A program made the position numbers and the translations under genes. A stretch of DNA of 64,000 nt from Benincasa hispida (taxonomy: Eukaryota; Streptophyta; Magnoliopsida; Cucurbitales; Cucurbitaceae), in contig NC_052359.1 of NCBI RefSeq assembly GCF_009727055.1, forward strand, positions 14,103,372 through 14,167,371. The letters run 5' to 3'. Positions 33,941-46,318 of the stretch are shown here, piece after piece (positions within the stretch are counted from its first letter, which is position 1; the number at the start of each line of letters is the position of its first letter). The notes under the pieces were generated by a model, which saw only the letters and a program-made list of their open reading frames with translations, was not told where the DNA came from and ran no database searches.

Positions 33941-35858
33941 TGAAGGAATCAAATTCCTTGTGGGAAAATATGTGTTCGTTGTTTGCCTTGTGTTATATAA
34001 ATTTTAACTAGAACAATAATAAAATTGTAGAATTAGACATGCTCTTAAAGATTTCTAAGGAAAAATAAATATTACTTTTGAAACACAAGCTTCAATTTCT
34101 TCACTTAATAGAATTGATCCTTCACAGAACTGCACAACAAAATTTCACGAGCAGGACACTACCAAGATATCTTCTCTGCTATCTTCTTTGGACAAGGAGG
34201 TTTGTGGGAACCTTGTGGAAGAGAAGGGAAAAAAACAAAGAACTCCTTTCTATGAGAGTATGTGAGATGGAGAGAATGTGAGAGACAAAGTGAGAGTATA
34301 AAGTTTTTCATATGAATCTTATCCAAGCCACCACAAAACTGCACGCTTTTTTGCAGATTTAAAGACAGAAAGGGAGAGGGTAACTACCCTCTCTTCACTC
34401 TCCCACTCTCATACTATCCTATAATGTAGAGGGTTTAATTTAATTAAATAAAATCAATTAATTAATTTAAATATCTAATATTTAGTTTAATTAATTTTAA
34501 CCATATTCTAAAAGTGAGTTCTTCACATTACATATAGTTGTAATATGAATCTTATTCATATTAATTATAACCAATAGTTTTAATATAAATATAATTTATA
34601 TTAGTTTAATATTTATATCTTATTCAAATATTAATACTCTCATATTATATAGTTTAATTTTAAATCTAATTCAAAATTAACTTTATATTATAATGTATTT
34701 TAATTGTATCATATGCAATTAATATTATTTTTGTATCATATACAATCCATTCCTTTTATAATAATTTGAACTCTTCAAATTCTTTCCACTTAAAAATCCT
34801 TGTTTAATCTATTTGTGAGCTAGTAGAGGGACCTAATGGACTTACAGTATAAGCTCCAATGATCCATGATTAATTAGTTAAACTTTTTAATTAAGTTATT
34901 TAATTGAGCCAATCATTATTCATTAACTATAGGGGCATTTCACTAAAGACTCATAGTTGCACTCCTATGAACTGTAGTATATTTATGTGTCAATTGAATT
35001 AACCATATTTTGTAAATTAGCACTTCACGAATTGTTCGTAATTACAGTTGGATAAAATTACCGTTTTACCCCTATAGTTACCTCTTGTACCTTAAGTACC
35101 ACTGATCCTCCAATAAACAATTATGTTTATGGTCCAAACATAAACAAAGTTTCTCTCGGGCCAGTGAGAGGGTAGGGCCTCATTATTCAAGTCCCGGAGT
35201 TAGCACTTAAAGGAACAATTAGTCTACTATCCCTAAAGTCGAAAAGGAGAGAATTCCATCTCGTGGAGCTATATTCCAAGCTTTTCACTCGGTATCCTTC
35301 TCAAAATGGTAGGCATATTGAGTCAGCAGCTAAGGTCACTCTCACCCATACAAATCAAAGAACGACCCTTATAAATAGGAGTTCATAACTCACTCAGGAT
35401 TAAGATCGAGTTACGTGGTTATCGTTTGAAATATAAATCTCTTCAATTAACGGTATTATAAAGAGAGATTATATTCTGTGATCCGGTCTTATACATACTC
35501 ACTGTATAGGACCTCGACTTGCATGTCATCACATGAACAATTTGGATCAAATCATTTGTAACACTTACAACTGCTGTAACATTTACAAACTAGGCCATAT
35601 CATAGTATTACTAGGATAAGGTATCCAACCTTATCCACATACTATAGACCTTTCAGGTTATTCCTTGAACGCGATTTAGTTATATGTCAAATACATTGGT
35701 TCAAGCTATATTAAATAACCTCGGATCTTAGTTTATCGGATTTTGAATTATGCAAATAATGTAGAATATTTTATTCATTAAATAAACACTTTATTTATTT
35801 ATTATTAATTTGTTTACAAAATACACGGACTATGAGATTTAGGACATAAATCCTAACA
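33941..35858 (-). mobile_element. LTR L2, inverted, nested in L1
   Basis: The minus strand starts TGTTAGGATTTATGTCC at 35858 and ends TTTGATTCCTTCA at 33941. Read on the minus strand it matches L1 in order (GGATTTATRCCCTAAA, ATGGATAAG, GATTTGATCCA, GGATCATTGGAGCTTAT). Flanks TGTGG/TGTAT are only a partial duplication, so the edges may be a few bases off. It is about 1.9 kb; the plus-strand frame 34078-34281 within it is not a gene. Confidence 0.7.
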
Positions 35859-36855
35859 TGTATCCTATGTATAAGATTGGACTACGAAATATTTAATCTC
35901 TCTTTGTAAATCTGTTAATTGATTAGATTAATATTTCATAGGATGATCATGTGCGACTTGATCTTAATCCTAAGCGATTTATGAACTCATGTTTGTGAGG
36001 CCAATCATTTGATTTGCATGGATGAGAATGACCTAAGTTGTCGACTCAAAAAGTCTACTATTTTGGGGACTTGACTAAATAGGGAGCTGGGAACATAACT
36101 TCACAAGATGAAATTCACTCCTTCCCGTATAATGTAAGTAGATGGGTAGTTCATTTAAGTGTTGATTTCGAGTCTTGAACATAGGGCCCCACACTCTCAC
36201 TGGTCTGAGAGGGACTTAGTTTATGGTTAGACCATAATCAAATTATTCATTAGAGGTATCAGTGGTGGTTAAGGAAAAGACGTAATTATAGAGGTGAAAT
36301 GAACATTTTGACCCAGCTGTAATTATTAACAACTTCTGAAGGATTGACATACTTATATTGATTATATCTATGGACACAAATTGTTCTACAGTGCATAAAA
36401 GTTCAACAATGAGTCTATAGTGGTTTTTCCCTATATTTAATGAATGAAGGTTAATTTAAATAAGAATTTAATTAACTAATCTTGGATCATTGGAGCTTAT
36501 AATCTGTAGGTCAATAAGGCTCCCTTGTTAGCTCACCACGGACCAATAAGGATGTTGAAAGAGAACTTTGACATGTTCAAATTTAGGAAGAAAAATATTA
36601 ATTATATTGGGTACAATTAGTTACATGATTTATTATAAAGTTTATTTGAATGAGATTCATATTATAGCCTTATAATATGGAGATTAATTTATTTGAATAT
36701 GATTCAAATAGTTAACTATTTATTTGGTTGAGATCCATATAAATAAACAAATTATTTAATTTGAATAAGATTCAAATTAAAAAGATAATGGAGAATTAAT
36801 TTATTTGAATATGGTTCAAATTATTAATTATTTGAATGAGATTCATATAATTAAT

Positions 36856-37280
36856 GTAACGACCCGACCCCCTAGGACTCAAGTTAGGTCGTTACTAAAC
36901 ACATGCATGCATGGAACTTGAACAACATCCTTTTATAGTGAAATAAATGCTAAATAAATAAGTTGAACTCAAAAGACCTTCATTAAATTTAGATATTAAA
37001 AACAGACGATAGGGTACCCATAAATCATAAATGATAACAAATCTTAATAGAATTTTCAAACATCAAATTAAAAGTGGAAAAACATGGAAATAAATCTAAA
37101 TATCATGAGCGAAAGCATAAAACTGGTCCCAGTGGCTCGTTCAAAGATTCCTCTTGTCATTCGCCAGTGCGTTCTTGCCCTTACCTGAAACATAAACATG
37201 AGAAAGGGTGAGTATAAAATACTCAATAAGTAACCCCACTACTGGGGTCGGGCTAGGCATCTATGTCCTCTAGATGCCTA
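36856..37280. mobile_element. Retroelement fragment inserted in L1
   Basis: Begins TGTAACGACCCGACCCCC, a start I associate with plant gypsy LTRs. It also has GGGTGAGTATAAAATACTCA. It ends before the L1 match resumes at about 37281 (CTACCTTTCCATTCTCTC). No coding sequence. Confidence 0.5.
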
Positions 37281-37511
37281 CCTTTCCATTCTCTCTATTC
37301 TTTCAAGAAGTGGTTCTCATAAATTGGATTTTTGCCAGAGTCATAGAAAGGAAGATCGTGTGGAAAAGGAAGATTTCGAGGAGGAGACTACCAGTTTGAG
37401 GAGAAGATTTTGCTGATTTTTCGATTGACAAAGATATGGTGCTTATTTTTTATTCTTTCAAGAAATCAAAGAACGCGATCACATGCTTCCGTCAGGATTC
37501 ATTTCCCTTCA

Positions 37512-37906
37512 ATCACCTCACCTCTCAAAAATTGAGTTCATCTTTCTCTAGAAGGTGCTCATAATCTTAAAGAAATGGATTTTCATTGTCACCTCACCTC
37601 TTAGAAATTGATTTTCATCTTTCTCGAGAAAGTACTTATAATATTAAAGAAATCGATTTTTATCTTTCTGACAAGATTGCCACCTCACCTCTTATAAATT
37701 AATTTTCATCTTTCTCGAGAAGGTGCTCATAATCTTAAAGAAATTGATTTTCATCTTTCTGACAAGATTGTCACCTCACCTCTCAAAAATCGATTTCCAT
37801 TCATCACATAAGATTGCCACCTCACCTCTCAGAAATAATTTTCATCTTTCTCGAGAAGATGCTCATGATATTAAAGAAATCAATTTTCACCTTTCTGACA
37901 AGATTT
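37512..37906. repeat. CACCTCACCTCTC array, right part
   Basis: Copies start at about 37515, 37591, 37681, 37772 and 37818, giving units of about 76-91 bp and one shortened unit. Each has TTCATCTTTCTCGAGAA. Same array as 33290-33573. Confidence 0.85.
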
Positions 37907-38740
37907 AAAAAAATACCCAACACCGACCTTACAGTTTTGGTGGGACAATCTGCGATACCTCACATGGACATTAGTGAGAAGCTTAGTCTTGCTGAAAACC
38001 AACCAACTTAGCCACGAAGCAGCACAAGTTAGAAGAAATTAAACTCTCAAGTAAGACCTAGAATGTTTAGTTCATAACAGTAAGAAGCCAAACCTCGAGA
38101 CCCAACATGAGAGTGAGGGTTAATGTTATGGGTGATTTTGGATCGAATGATATAATTGACATTTAGTGCAAATAGGAACGACAAAGTTAAGAAGAAGCAT
38201 GATACGAGCCACAAATTAGCAATTGAAGACCAAAATGGGCCAAGGAAAGGAGCGCTGGCCTAAGTCAGTGTACTTAACCTCGGCCAAGGCTGAGCCCGAG
38301 CCTTGTCAAATGCCTAACGGGGTATGCTTTACACATACCCCGATCCAAGAGATTGTTTTAGGTCTGAGATATGGCTTAAACAAGATGCTCGACCTTGGCT
38401 GCCAAAGCCAACCTCAGCCAAACATGAAACTGGGTCTGCCTCATGGTTAAGTAGGTTATCTAATTATCCTGAGGTGACTCTGGAACTTTAGGGAACAACC
38501 TAAGTTAACTTTCTCTATAAATACATCATCATCGCTTCATATAAGGTAGTTTGAGTCCTACTCTCAAATTCCTAACTTTCACACTCTTTTACTCTTTGAC
38601 TTAGGCATCGGAGTGTGTGTGACAAACACTACACCATGTGCAGATTCTTTCTTTTGCAGGTCACCTTACTTTTCTTTTCAAATAAATTTATTGGTGATGT
38701 CACGTGAAGGTCAAATATATTTTCCTCGATTCAAAATTTG
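37907..38740 (+). repeat. LTR-like end with TATA box
   Basis: TCTATAAATACATCATC at about 38513 and GACTTAGGCATCGGAGTG near 38600, followed by TTTTGCAGGTCACC. A U3-R-U5 layout is inferred. The open frame 38223-38450 has no family signature. Confidence 0.45.
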
Positions 38741-38879
38741 GCATCGATAAAAATGATTTGGATGAAGTTGATTGTTATTGTTGTGAATTTGAAATGATTC
38801 GTTTTTACTCCTTTTATTTGATTTACAATTCTGTGGCCCTTTATTTTTGGCTTTAAATAATCATAACAAACTTTATGAG

Positions 38880-39015
38880 TGTAATTCAACTGATATAATT
38901 TCAAATTTCAAATTTTAATTATTAAGAGTATAATTCAACTGATATAAATTTATACTATCAATTTTAATTTAGATTAGAGATTTGATCTCCTTACTCTACA
39001 TTAATAAAAATTAAT
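38880..39015 (+). mobile_element. SINE relic with duplicated head
   Basis: GAGTGTAATTCAACTGATAT (38878) and GAGTATAATTCAACTGATAT (38928) are two A-box-like heads. One B-box-like AGAGATTTGATCTCC follows at 38975. No full tRNA fold. Confidence 0.5.
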
Positions 39016-39254
39016 ATATAAGTTTAATTCTTGTTCAATTAATTGTTCGTAAATGTAATTCCTAAAGTTAATTTTTATCAAAATCGATTAAATAATAGTA
39101 ATAATTTTCATACTATAAAAATTTTAAATATGTTTTAAAATGTTAATAGTTATAAGATATCTTTGGAAAAAAAAAATCAACGACAAACTAATAGTACCAA
39201 ATTAAATGTTTATGGACAATATAGAGGTTATAACAAATATTTAAAAGTATACAT

Positions 39255-39776
39255 ACTAAGGGTTCGTTTGAAATACTTTTATAAGTGTTTAATTTTTTTT
39301 TAAAAAAATTATTTTGGAAAAAAATTCAAGTGTTTGGCCAATCACTCTAAATAGATTTAGTAAAAACTGAGTTTATAAAATAAGTTAATTTAGGATAAAC
39401 ACTTGAAACCACCACCAACACTAGCCAACTTTAGTGACCACCTCCGATCGTTGGCAATTTCGGCTGCCAAGATCATCACTAACAACCTCCCGTCACCATC
39501 ATCGATGACTAATTCTGACGACTATCAACCATTGTTTTAAATTATGTTTTAAATACATTATTTTATTATTAATTTATAGTATTTTAGTCATCCTTGATAG
39601 TAATGCAATATTAATAAAAATAATTTTAGTATATAATAAATTAAAAAAAATTGTAATAAAATTACTTTTAAGAAAGAGATGTCAAAAAATAAGTGTTTTT
39701 ATCATAATTGTTTAAATGAAAATGATTTTTTGAAAAATAATTTTTTTCTCTAAGTTAATTCAATGAAAACCCTAAG
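39255..39776. mobile_element. Possible MITE
   Basis: The ends read AGGGTTCGTTTGAAATA and, inward from the right, AGGGTTTTCATTGAATTA, weak inverted repeats. The middle has AT-rich arms (AAGTGTTT) and a GC-richer centre (39410-39530). Tentative. Confidence 0.35.
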
Positions 39777-40237
39777 ATTAGAGAAGTCTCAGAGTAGACG
39801 AAAATGATATTTTAATTAATTTATTTTTTAATTGTTTGTAGGTCAAAATACTAAAAATGTGCCTTAAGAGTCATTGCCGACCTTGGATTACGTGGACCTC
39901 TCCTTTATATTCAAAATCAAGATAAGAAAGAATCTTTATTAACTATGTTGTCTCTACCCTATTTAATATATTTTATATAATCACATGTTAATTTTCCCAT
40001 TTTCTTTTCTTTTTTAAAACGTGTTGTGGTCCTTTCCTTTTCTTGTTTTATCTAATGTATGAATTCAATTCATATAAATATTCTTTTTTTTACTATCAAT
40101 TTTTAGTACTATAATTGTGGGATAATGATTAAATCACCTTTTTCTATTTATAAAAGATAGCCCGTCAATTACCATTAAGTTATATTTACTTCGAATCACA
40201 TGTGAAGTTTTAATTATGAATTAAGAATAAATTAATG

Positions 40238-40548
40238 ATATAACCTGTTTGATAAACATTTCGTTTTTTTGCTTTTGGTTTTGAAAAATTAAGTCAATTT
40301 CCTTTTTATTTCTTAACAAGATTTGTACCTTCATAAGTACAATGGTTGAATATTTAGTCAAGTTCTAAAAACAAAAACAAGTTTTTAAAAGTTACTTTTT
40401 TTAGTTTCCAAATTTTGATTTAGTTTTTTTTTAACCAATTATAAAAAGTAGATAATAAAGGAAGAAATTTGGAAGGTGAAATAGTGTCTATATGCATAAT
40501 TTTAAAAAACAAAAATAAAAAATAAAATGATTACCAAACGGGACCGTA
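40238..40548. mobile_element. MITE-like repeat ending ACCAAACGGGACC
   Basis: Starts CCTGTTTGATAAACATTTCG; read inward from the right it starts GGTCCCGTTTGGTAATCATT. These imperfect terminal inverted repeats enclose AT-rich arms. Relative at 7085-7297. Confidence 0.6.
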
Positions 40549-40559
40549 GCTTTTAGTTT

Positions 40560-41060
40560 TTGTTGAAATACAAGTTTAGTTCCTAAAAGTGTTTAATAGT
40601 TTCTAAAATTTTTAATTTTTTTTATTAAGTCCATAAACTTTCGATTTTGTGTTTAATAATAGATTCCTAAGTCTATTAAACTCCAAAAAATTTCTAATAG
40701 ATTCTTAAACTTTCCATCTTATGTCCAATAGATCCATAAGTTTTTCAATTTCGTATCTCATAAGGATTTTTTTTATACCTATTTAACATTTCTTTTTTAA
40801 ATTCACGTGTCTTCTAAATATAAATTGAAATTTTAGAATTTCACTAGTTATAAAAATCGATTTTATATCTAATAGATCAATTATCGATTGAATTTTTTAA
40901 TTGAAAAGTTAAGGAATCATTATATATAAGATTAAAAGTTCATAGATTTATTAGACACAAAATTGAAAGTTTAACAATCTATTAAATAGTTTTGAAAGTT
41001 TTTAGGGAACCAAATAGATTAAAAAAAAAAAAAAATTTAAAAAAAAACCCTAAAATTCTA
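40560..41060. repeat. AATAGATCC/TAAACTTT repeat
   Basis: Many variants of TTTCGATTTTGTGTTTAATA and AATAGATTCTTAAACTTT in both orientations. Similar phrases occur at 31010-31260 and 63600-63950. Non-coding. Confidence 0.45.
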
Positions 41061-41119
41061 ATTTAAGTAATCGGCCTAAATTGCACTCCTAATTTTCCAT
41101 CTTTCAATTCCATTTTTTT

Positions 41120-41290
41120 TCTTTTTGGACTGTTTTCAAATAAAGGAAAATGCGGCAACTAATTTATAAATATAGCAAAATTTCACTATCTATCAGTGAT
41201 AGATCATGATATACCTCGAATTAGTATCAATAATAGATGTCTATCGCAGTTTATCACAGTCTATCCCTATTGATATTTTTACCGTTTGAT
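41120..41290. mobile_element. CTATCA-type palindromic MITE, copy 2
   Basis: TATAGCAAAATTTCACTATC, then CTATCAGTGATAGATC, an inner palindrome. The right half (AATAGATGTCTATCGCAG) is diverged. Same family as 12290-12470 and 63300-63510. Confidence 0.6.
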
Positions 41291-41539
41291 TCTTTTTTTT
41301 CTTTTGCTCGTTTCTTCTTCTCCCAAAAGCTTCAATAGGTTTTTTTTTTTTTTTTTTTTACTCCTTTTTTAGAAATAGGAATTTCCTCCACTATTTATAT
41401 CTATATTAGCTATCTTTTCTCTCACTTTCTTCCTTTTATTTATTTTTTAAATTGTCGATGAACACTTGCCCTTCTTTTCTTTGTTCTTTTTTTTTTTTCA
41501 TGTTTATGTCTTCCTCCTTAACCTTTTGTTTAATATATC

Positions 41540-41928
41540 TCTATTATAAATAGAAAATAGATGTCCATTAGATGCTCATACTTAGTGTCCTTTGATCATG
41601 TGTCATGCCCCTATTTTCCAAAGTGTTGTCCATGTGTCTTGTAAATACTCATTCTTAGTAGCCATGTAATCCACCTTCTACTTGTCAAATTGCCTATAAA
41701 TAATGGTATTTAATGGGTTTTGAAAGACACAAACATTGGGCAAATTCCAAAAGGTTTGAAGAAAGTGGAGAAATCCATAATTGTTACTTATTTTATTTTA
41801 TATATTTATATATATTATGTTTAATTTATTTTAATATTTATTTATTTTATATATTTATATCATAATAATTTATTTTAATATTATATTTTATTGTCATCTG
41901 TGTTCTCGTAGTGCTTCTCAAATTCACA
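41540..41928 (+). repeat. 5' LTR region of copia remnant A (start approximate)
   Basis: TGCCTATAAATAATGG at 41690 is the likely TATA region. The LTR ends ...AAATTCACA at 41928, directly followed by ACACGTTATCAGCACGAG, a primer-site-like sequence I recognise in one group of plant copia elements (not the usual initiator-Met site). The left edge is a guess. Confidence 0.5.
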
Positions 41929-42093
41929 ACACGTTATCAGCACGAGCTCTTGTCGTTTTTTCCGCTAAAGGTAGGTCCTAAAGGCATACTGGTTTTTTCC
42001 TCTTCATTATAATTAGTAAATTTAATGTTATTTTTCATATTTAATGTCTATTAAATTGATAATATAAATACAATATTTTGCGATAGTGTTGTC

Positions 42094-44075
42094 ATGACAA
42101 ATCTAAAAAAATTAGAATTTTTCGCCCTTTGATATTAATGACAATAATTATTTATCATGGGTGCTTGATGCCGAAATCCTTGGGAGCCGCCTGAACTTGA
42201 CCTGGGAAAGAGATGCAGGGAAGATGAAAACCGTGAATTCTGCAGCCTTACCGATTACGGGGATAGCGAAGAGAACTCCGGTGAAAGTCTTCAGACAGAT
42301 CGGTTACCATCTGAAGTATTGCTTTTTGGGAGCCGTCCAACTCTTCGACGCGCTCCTCTATGTGGGAATAGAGCCCGATGAGCTATTGCCACGTTCAAAG
42401 CTGCCGGACCGTGCTGTTTTGGTCTCGAGGGTCTCTACCCTCATCATCAATTCTCTGATGGGTAATCCATCTGGCGGCCCACTACCGCATCAATTCCATC
42501 AGCTTTCTCAGCAACTTCTTGTAGCCGAGTCTTTAGGAAACGGATATTATCCGGGAAATCTCTCAGGTAGAGCATTTGCTCTTCCATCTCTACCAACCTA
42601 TCCACATGGGACTTATTCAGGTTCTTTGTCGCCGACATGATCACTGATCTTTCCCTCTGTGAGCCAACCTGGCTCTGATACCAACTGTCACAATCACTCT
42701 TTCGGAAGCTTCTCTTAGTGATTGTGCGGCACTTGTTCCCGCCGCCTGAACAAGTCAGCCAACTCGAATACAGACTGCCGGTGGCACACCGAGTGCCTCT
42801 CGCAACCTCCACCCCTGTTTTAGGGAAAATGGTTTTAGAAAACGGGTTTGGAGAAAAGGTTTTCGTAAGTAGTTTTTTAGAGTGTGAATAAAGAAAGAAA
42901 AGATTGTAGTAAGCTAGAAAGCAATAAGCAACAACAACAGCTTTATAGAGTAGTACTCTGGGTATGAGGAAGTGATGATTAGTCTTATCCCCATATAGTG
43001 CATTCTGAACAAAAAGCCAACTGGCACCCTTGCATATGCAAAAGAGCGAGTGGTCACTTACAATGAAAATGTAAAGAAAGCAAGCTAACTTAAGCTAATA
43101 CAATACATGATATGAAAGTATGCTAGAAGAGGGTTGGATGGGGCATGTGGCCATGGGCAACAGGCCCTGGACAAGCATGACCGTGACACTATGAATCTTA
43201 GAGAGACTATTAAAGAAGGAAATACGACATCTAGTCAGGACAAAGAAAAAGCTATGATTTTCCTTTGTCATCATCTCCATGAGGGATTGAAAATGGAGTA
43301 TTTTACAATAAAAAATCCCCGTATCTTGTGAAAATTTTTGAAAAAGAGGTATGATCATTAAAAAAAACAATTATTCTTCCTAAAACTCATTATGATTTGA
43401 TGCATTTGAGGCTACAGGATTTCAAACTGTAAGTGATTACAACTCTACATTATTTAAAACCAATTCGAAATTGTTGTTATGAAGAGAGCAAATTACTAAC
43501 GCCGATATGTTAGAGAATATATTTTCTACATTTCATGTCTCGAATATGCTCTTAAAACAGTAATATTGAGAGAAGGGTTTTAAACAATATTCGGAATTAA
43601 TTTCATGTCTTCTCGTGGCTGAACAAAATAACGAGTTATTGATAAAAAATCATGAATCTCGACCAATCGGAATGACACCGTTCCCTAAAGTAAATGTTGT
43701 GAATTTTAACAATAATCGTGGTCGAGGTCATGATTGTGGCAAAGGAAGAAATAATTACTATTTCATAGTGGTCGTTCTAATCATTCAAATTTCAAAAGAA
43801 CCACACAAAATGATGATCACAAAGGAAAAGCTCCACAAAATAAGAGTTCAAAAAGTGTTGAAAATAAATACTTCTAATGTGGAATGACTAGGCATTGGTC
43901 ACGTACCTGTCCCATGTCAAAACACTAAGTTGATCTCTATCAAGCCTCCCTGAAGAAAAAAGAGAAAAATGTGGAAACAAATTTTACATACCAGGATAGT
44001 GACATATTTGACCCATCTCATATGACAAATTTGGATGTGGCGGACTTCTTTGAATCTCTTAAAGAGAAAATCGGT
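42094..44075 (+). pseudogene. copia A gag remnant, split by a gypsy piece
   Basis: The start at 42094 reads M-T-N-L-K-K-L-E-F-F, typical of this copia Gag. An extra base near 42128 shifts the frame, after which Y-L-S-W-V-L-D-A-E-I is read. After the insert (42179-43188) it resumes with L-R-E-T-I-K-E-G-N-T-T-S, A-M-I-F-L-C-H-H-L-H-E-G-L-K (43190-43330), and S-C-L-L-V-A-E-Q-N-N-E-L in shifted frames. Then comes an Arg/Gly/Asn-rich basic tract (43710-43760) and a zinc-knuckle remnant near 43880-43915. The original Gag is broken by stops and shifts and cannot be made. Confidence 0.85.
42179..43188 (-). mobile_element. Truncated gypsy-type LTR element nested in copia A
   Basis: LTR 42686-43188 (503 bp) with plus-strand ends TGTCACAATC and CCGTGACA. 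The primer site, minus strand TGGTATCAGAGCCAGGT, is at 42668-42684. Inside it, the minus strand 42660-42190 encodes the Gag start (M-S-A-T-K-N-L-N-K-S-H-V-D-R-L; V-D-R-L-V-E-M-E-E-Q-M; S-G-S-I-P-H-I-E-E-R-V-E-E-L), a coiled-coil-like segment. Everything downstream is missing. The plus-strand open frame 42161-42640 is antisense to it and not a gene. The TGTCAC/GTGACA ends form a perfect 6-bp inverted repeat. Confidence 0.85.
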
Positions 44076-44270
44076 TGAATTGATGGAACATCAAGTGTTT
44101 CATTTGACTAAATACCTAGATTTAATGTTGTTTTTTCTTTCATCTTCATGTTTTTTTCTTCTCTTAGTAGTTATCAACCTTTGTATATTCCAAATGTTGT
44201 TTTTCTTATTGTAATTATTTCCTTTTTATGAAGAAACTTGGATCATTTTCATATGTTAGGCTACTAAAAA

Positions 44271-46112
44271 ATGAGCAAAGAAGATATATGCCTGGTAGAC
44301 AGTGCAACTATACATACAATACTTACAAGTAGAAAATACTTTTCCAAACTGACAATGCTAGAAGCAAAAGTCAATAAGATATCAAGTTTTACAAACCTTA
44401 TTGAAGGATTTGGAAAAACAAATATTATTTTACCTAGAGGAACAAAATTTACAATTGACAATGCATTGTTCTCTAGTCAATCAAAGAAAAATCTACTTAG
44501 TTTTAAAGATATACGTTTCAATGATTATCATATTGAGACTGGTAGTAAGAATAATATGGAATATTTATATATCATTAAGAATAATGTGAAATATCTATAT
44601 ATCATATCTATTGTCTCAAATGAAAAACGTATACTGGAAGAGTTGCCTACTTTATCTTCTGGATTATTCTCATATACGAGTAATTGAAACATACGTAACA
44701 ATGAACCTGAAGTTCATGAATCCAGACGTATTTACAATTTGGCATGATCGATTCAGTCATCCATGATTTATAATGATGAAGAGAATTATTGAGAATTCAA
44801 ATAGACATCCATTGAAGAGCCAGAAGATTCTTTAATTTAATGAATTATCGTGTGATGCTTTCTCTTAAGGAAAATTGATAATTGGACCATCACCAGCTAA
44901 AGTGCGGATTGAATCACCTGCATTTTTAGAATGAATTCATGGTGATATATGCGGACCTATTAACCCACCAAGTGGACCATTTAGATATTTTATAGTATTA
45001 ATAGATGCATCCAGTAGATGACCATACGGTGCTTATTATCAAGTTGAAATCTTGCATTTGCAAGATCACTTGCACAAATAATTAAGTCGAGAGCATAATT
45101 TTCTAATTATACAATTAAGACCATTTGTCTTGATAATGCTAGTGAATTAACATCCCAAGCTTTTGATAACTATTGTATGTCAATTGGGATAAGTGTTGAA
45201 ATCCTATAGCTCATATTCATACACAAAATGGTTTAGCAAAATCATTCATAAAACGTTTATAGTTAATTGCTAGACCATTGCTTATGAAAGCTAAGTCCTA
45301 CATCTGTATAAGGACATGCTATTTTGCATGTAGTGTCACTTGTACGCATTAGGCTTGTAGCTTATCATAAGTACTCGCCCTTATAATTAACTTATGACTA
45401 TGAGCCAAATATTTTCCATATGAGAATTTTTGGATGTGTAATATATGTTCCAATTGCTCCACTACAACGTACTAAGATGGGTCCTGAAAGGAGGTTAGGA
45501 ATATATGTTGGATATGATTCCCCATCAATTATCAAATATCTTAAATCCTTGACGGGTGATGTATTTATTGTACGATTTGTTGAGTGTCATTTTAATGAGA
45601 CAAATTTTCTAACATTAAGGGGAAGAATTATGAAATTGAAAAAAGAAATTACATGGAATACGTTGTTATTGTCTCATTTAGATTCCCATATAGATCAATG
45701 TGAACTTGAAATTCAAAAGATAATTCATTTGCAAATGATAGAAAATCAGTTACTAGATGCATTTATAGGAAGAAAGTAACTAAATCACATATACCAATTA
45801 CAAATGTTTTATCGAAAATTGATATCCCAACACAGCAGGTCGTCACTAATGAGTCCGGAACACGCCAGGCGTGGTAGACCAGTGGATTCCAAAGCTAAAA
45901 ATCATTGAAAAAAAATAATTAATAGTCAAAAAGACTTGGTTGAGGATGTAAATACCCATAAAAAAATCCTTGACATGACTAGTGAGGAAGGTGAAATACC
46001 TAAAGATAATAATGAGATTTCAATAAACTATGTCATGAAAGGAAAAAAATGGAACCCAACTCATATAGTTATTGACAACATTTTTGTGTATAATGTTGCA
46101 CTTGATATTATA
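44271..46112 (+). pseudogene. copia A protease and integrase remnant
   Basis: 44271-44687 carries C-L-V-D-S-A-T-I-H-T-I-L, the retropepsin active-site region (D-S-A-T/D-S-G-A type), and F-S-S-Q-S-K-K-N-L-L-S-F. 44750-45300 is integrase with many stops (G-D-I-C-G-P near 44945). 45420-45779 shows F-G-C-V, V-P-I-A-P-L-Q-R-T-K-M-G-P-E-R-R-L-G and Y-V-G-Y-D, the end of integrase. 45936-46110 shows I-S-I-N-Y-V-M. No reverse transcriptase follows: the element is cut off at 46113 by the LTR of copia B. Confidence 0.85.
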
Positions 46113-46315
46113 TGTTGAAAGTAGGGTTTTTTCCCTAGAGGTATTTTTGTAATTATCTTCTACCCTAATGCTCTCTACTGTCTATTTATTCACCCCATTC
46201 CCTTGTATTCAGTGTATCAATTAAATAATAAGAAAAAGATCTGTCTCGTGGTTTTTCTCCCTGTTCTAGGGTTTCCATGTAAACTGTGTGTTGGTCTCTC
46301 TTTTCTTATATTTCA
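46113..46315 (+). repeat. 5' LTR of copia remnant B
   Basis: 203 bp, TGTTGAAAGTAGGG...ATATTTCA, a short LTR. The primer site TGGTATCAGAGTATGG follows at 46319. Its partner LTR is not in the window. Confidence 0.85.
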
Positions 46316-46318
46316 TCA

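Larger units (their letters stand above)
33579..37511 (+). mobile_element. Solo LTR L1, interrupted
   Basis: Starts TGTTGCGTATAG at 33579 and ends TTTCCCTTCA at 37511. It is flanked by GTCAC (33574-33578) and ATCAC (37512-37516), a target duplication with one mismatch, inside the CACCTCACCTCTC array. It is interrupted by the inverted LTR L2 (33941-35858) and by foreign DNA at 36856-37280; its own sequence is about 1.6 kb. Related to the LTR at 51473-52797 over most of its length. No internal coding region. Confidence 0.75.
32210..38740 (+). mobile_element. Probable gypsy-type element with tandem arrays, split
   Basis: The proposed host unit runs from 32210 to 33578 and continues at 37512-38740. 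It holds GAGGCCGAGGAGACC-type repeats (32210-32550), a second array (33290-33573 plus 37512-37906), and at 38510-38740 an LTR-like end with TCTATAAATACATC and GACTTAGGCATCGGAGTG, wording I associate with Tat/Ogre-type gypsy LTRs. No coding domains found. The outer limits and the gypsy assignment are inference. Confidence 0.45.

Noticed and set aside
42161..42640. 159-residue plus-strand open frame
   Set aside because: Antisense to a minus-strand gypsy Gag region fixed by the primer site at 42668-42684.
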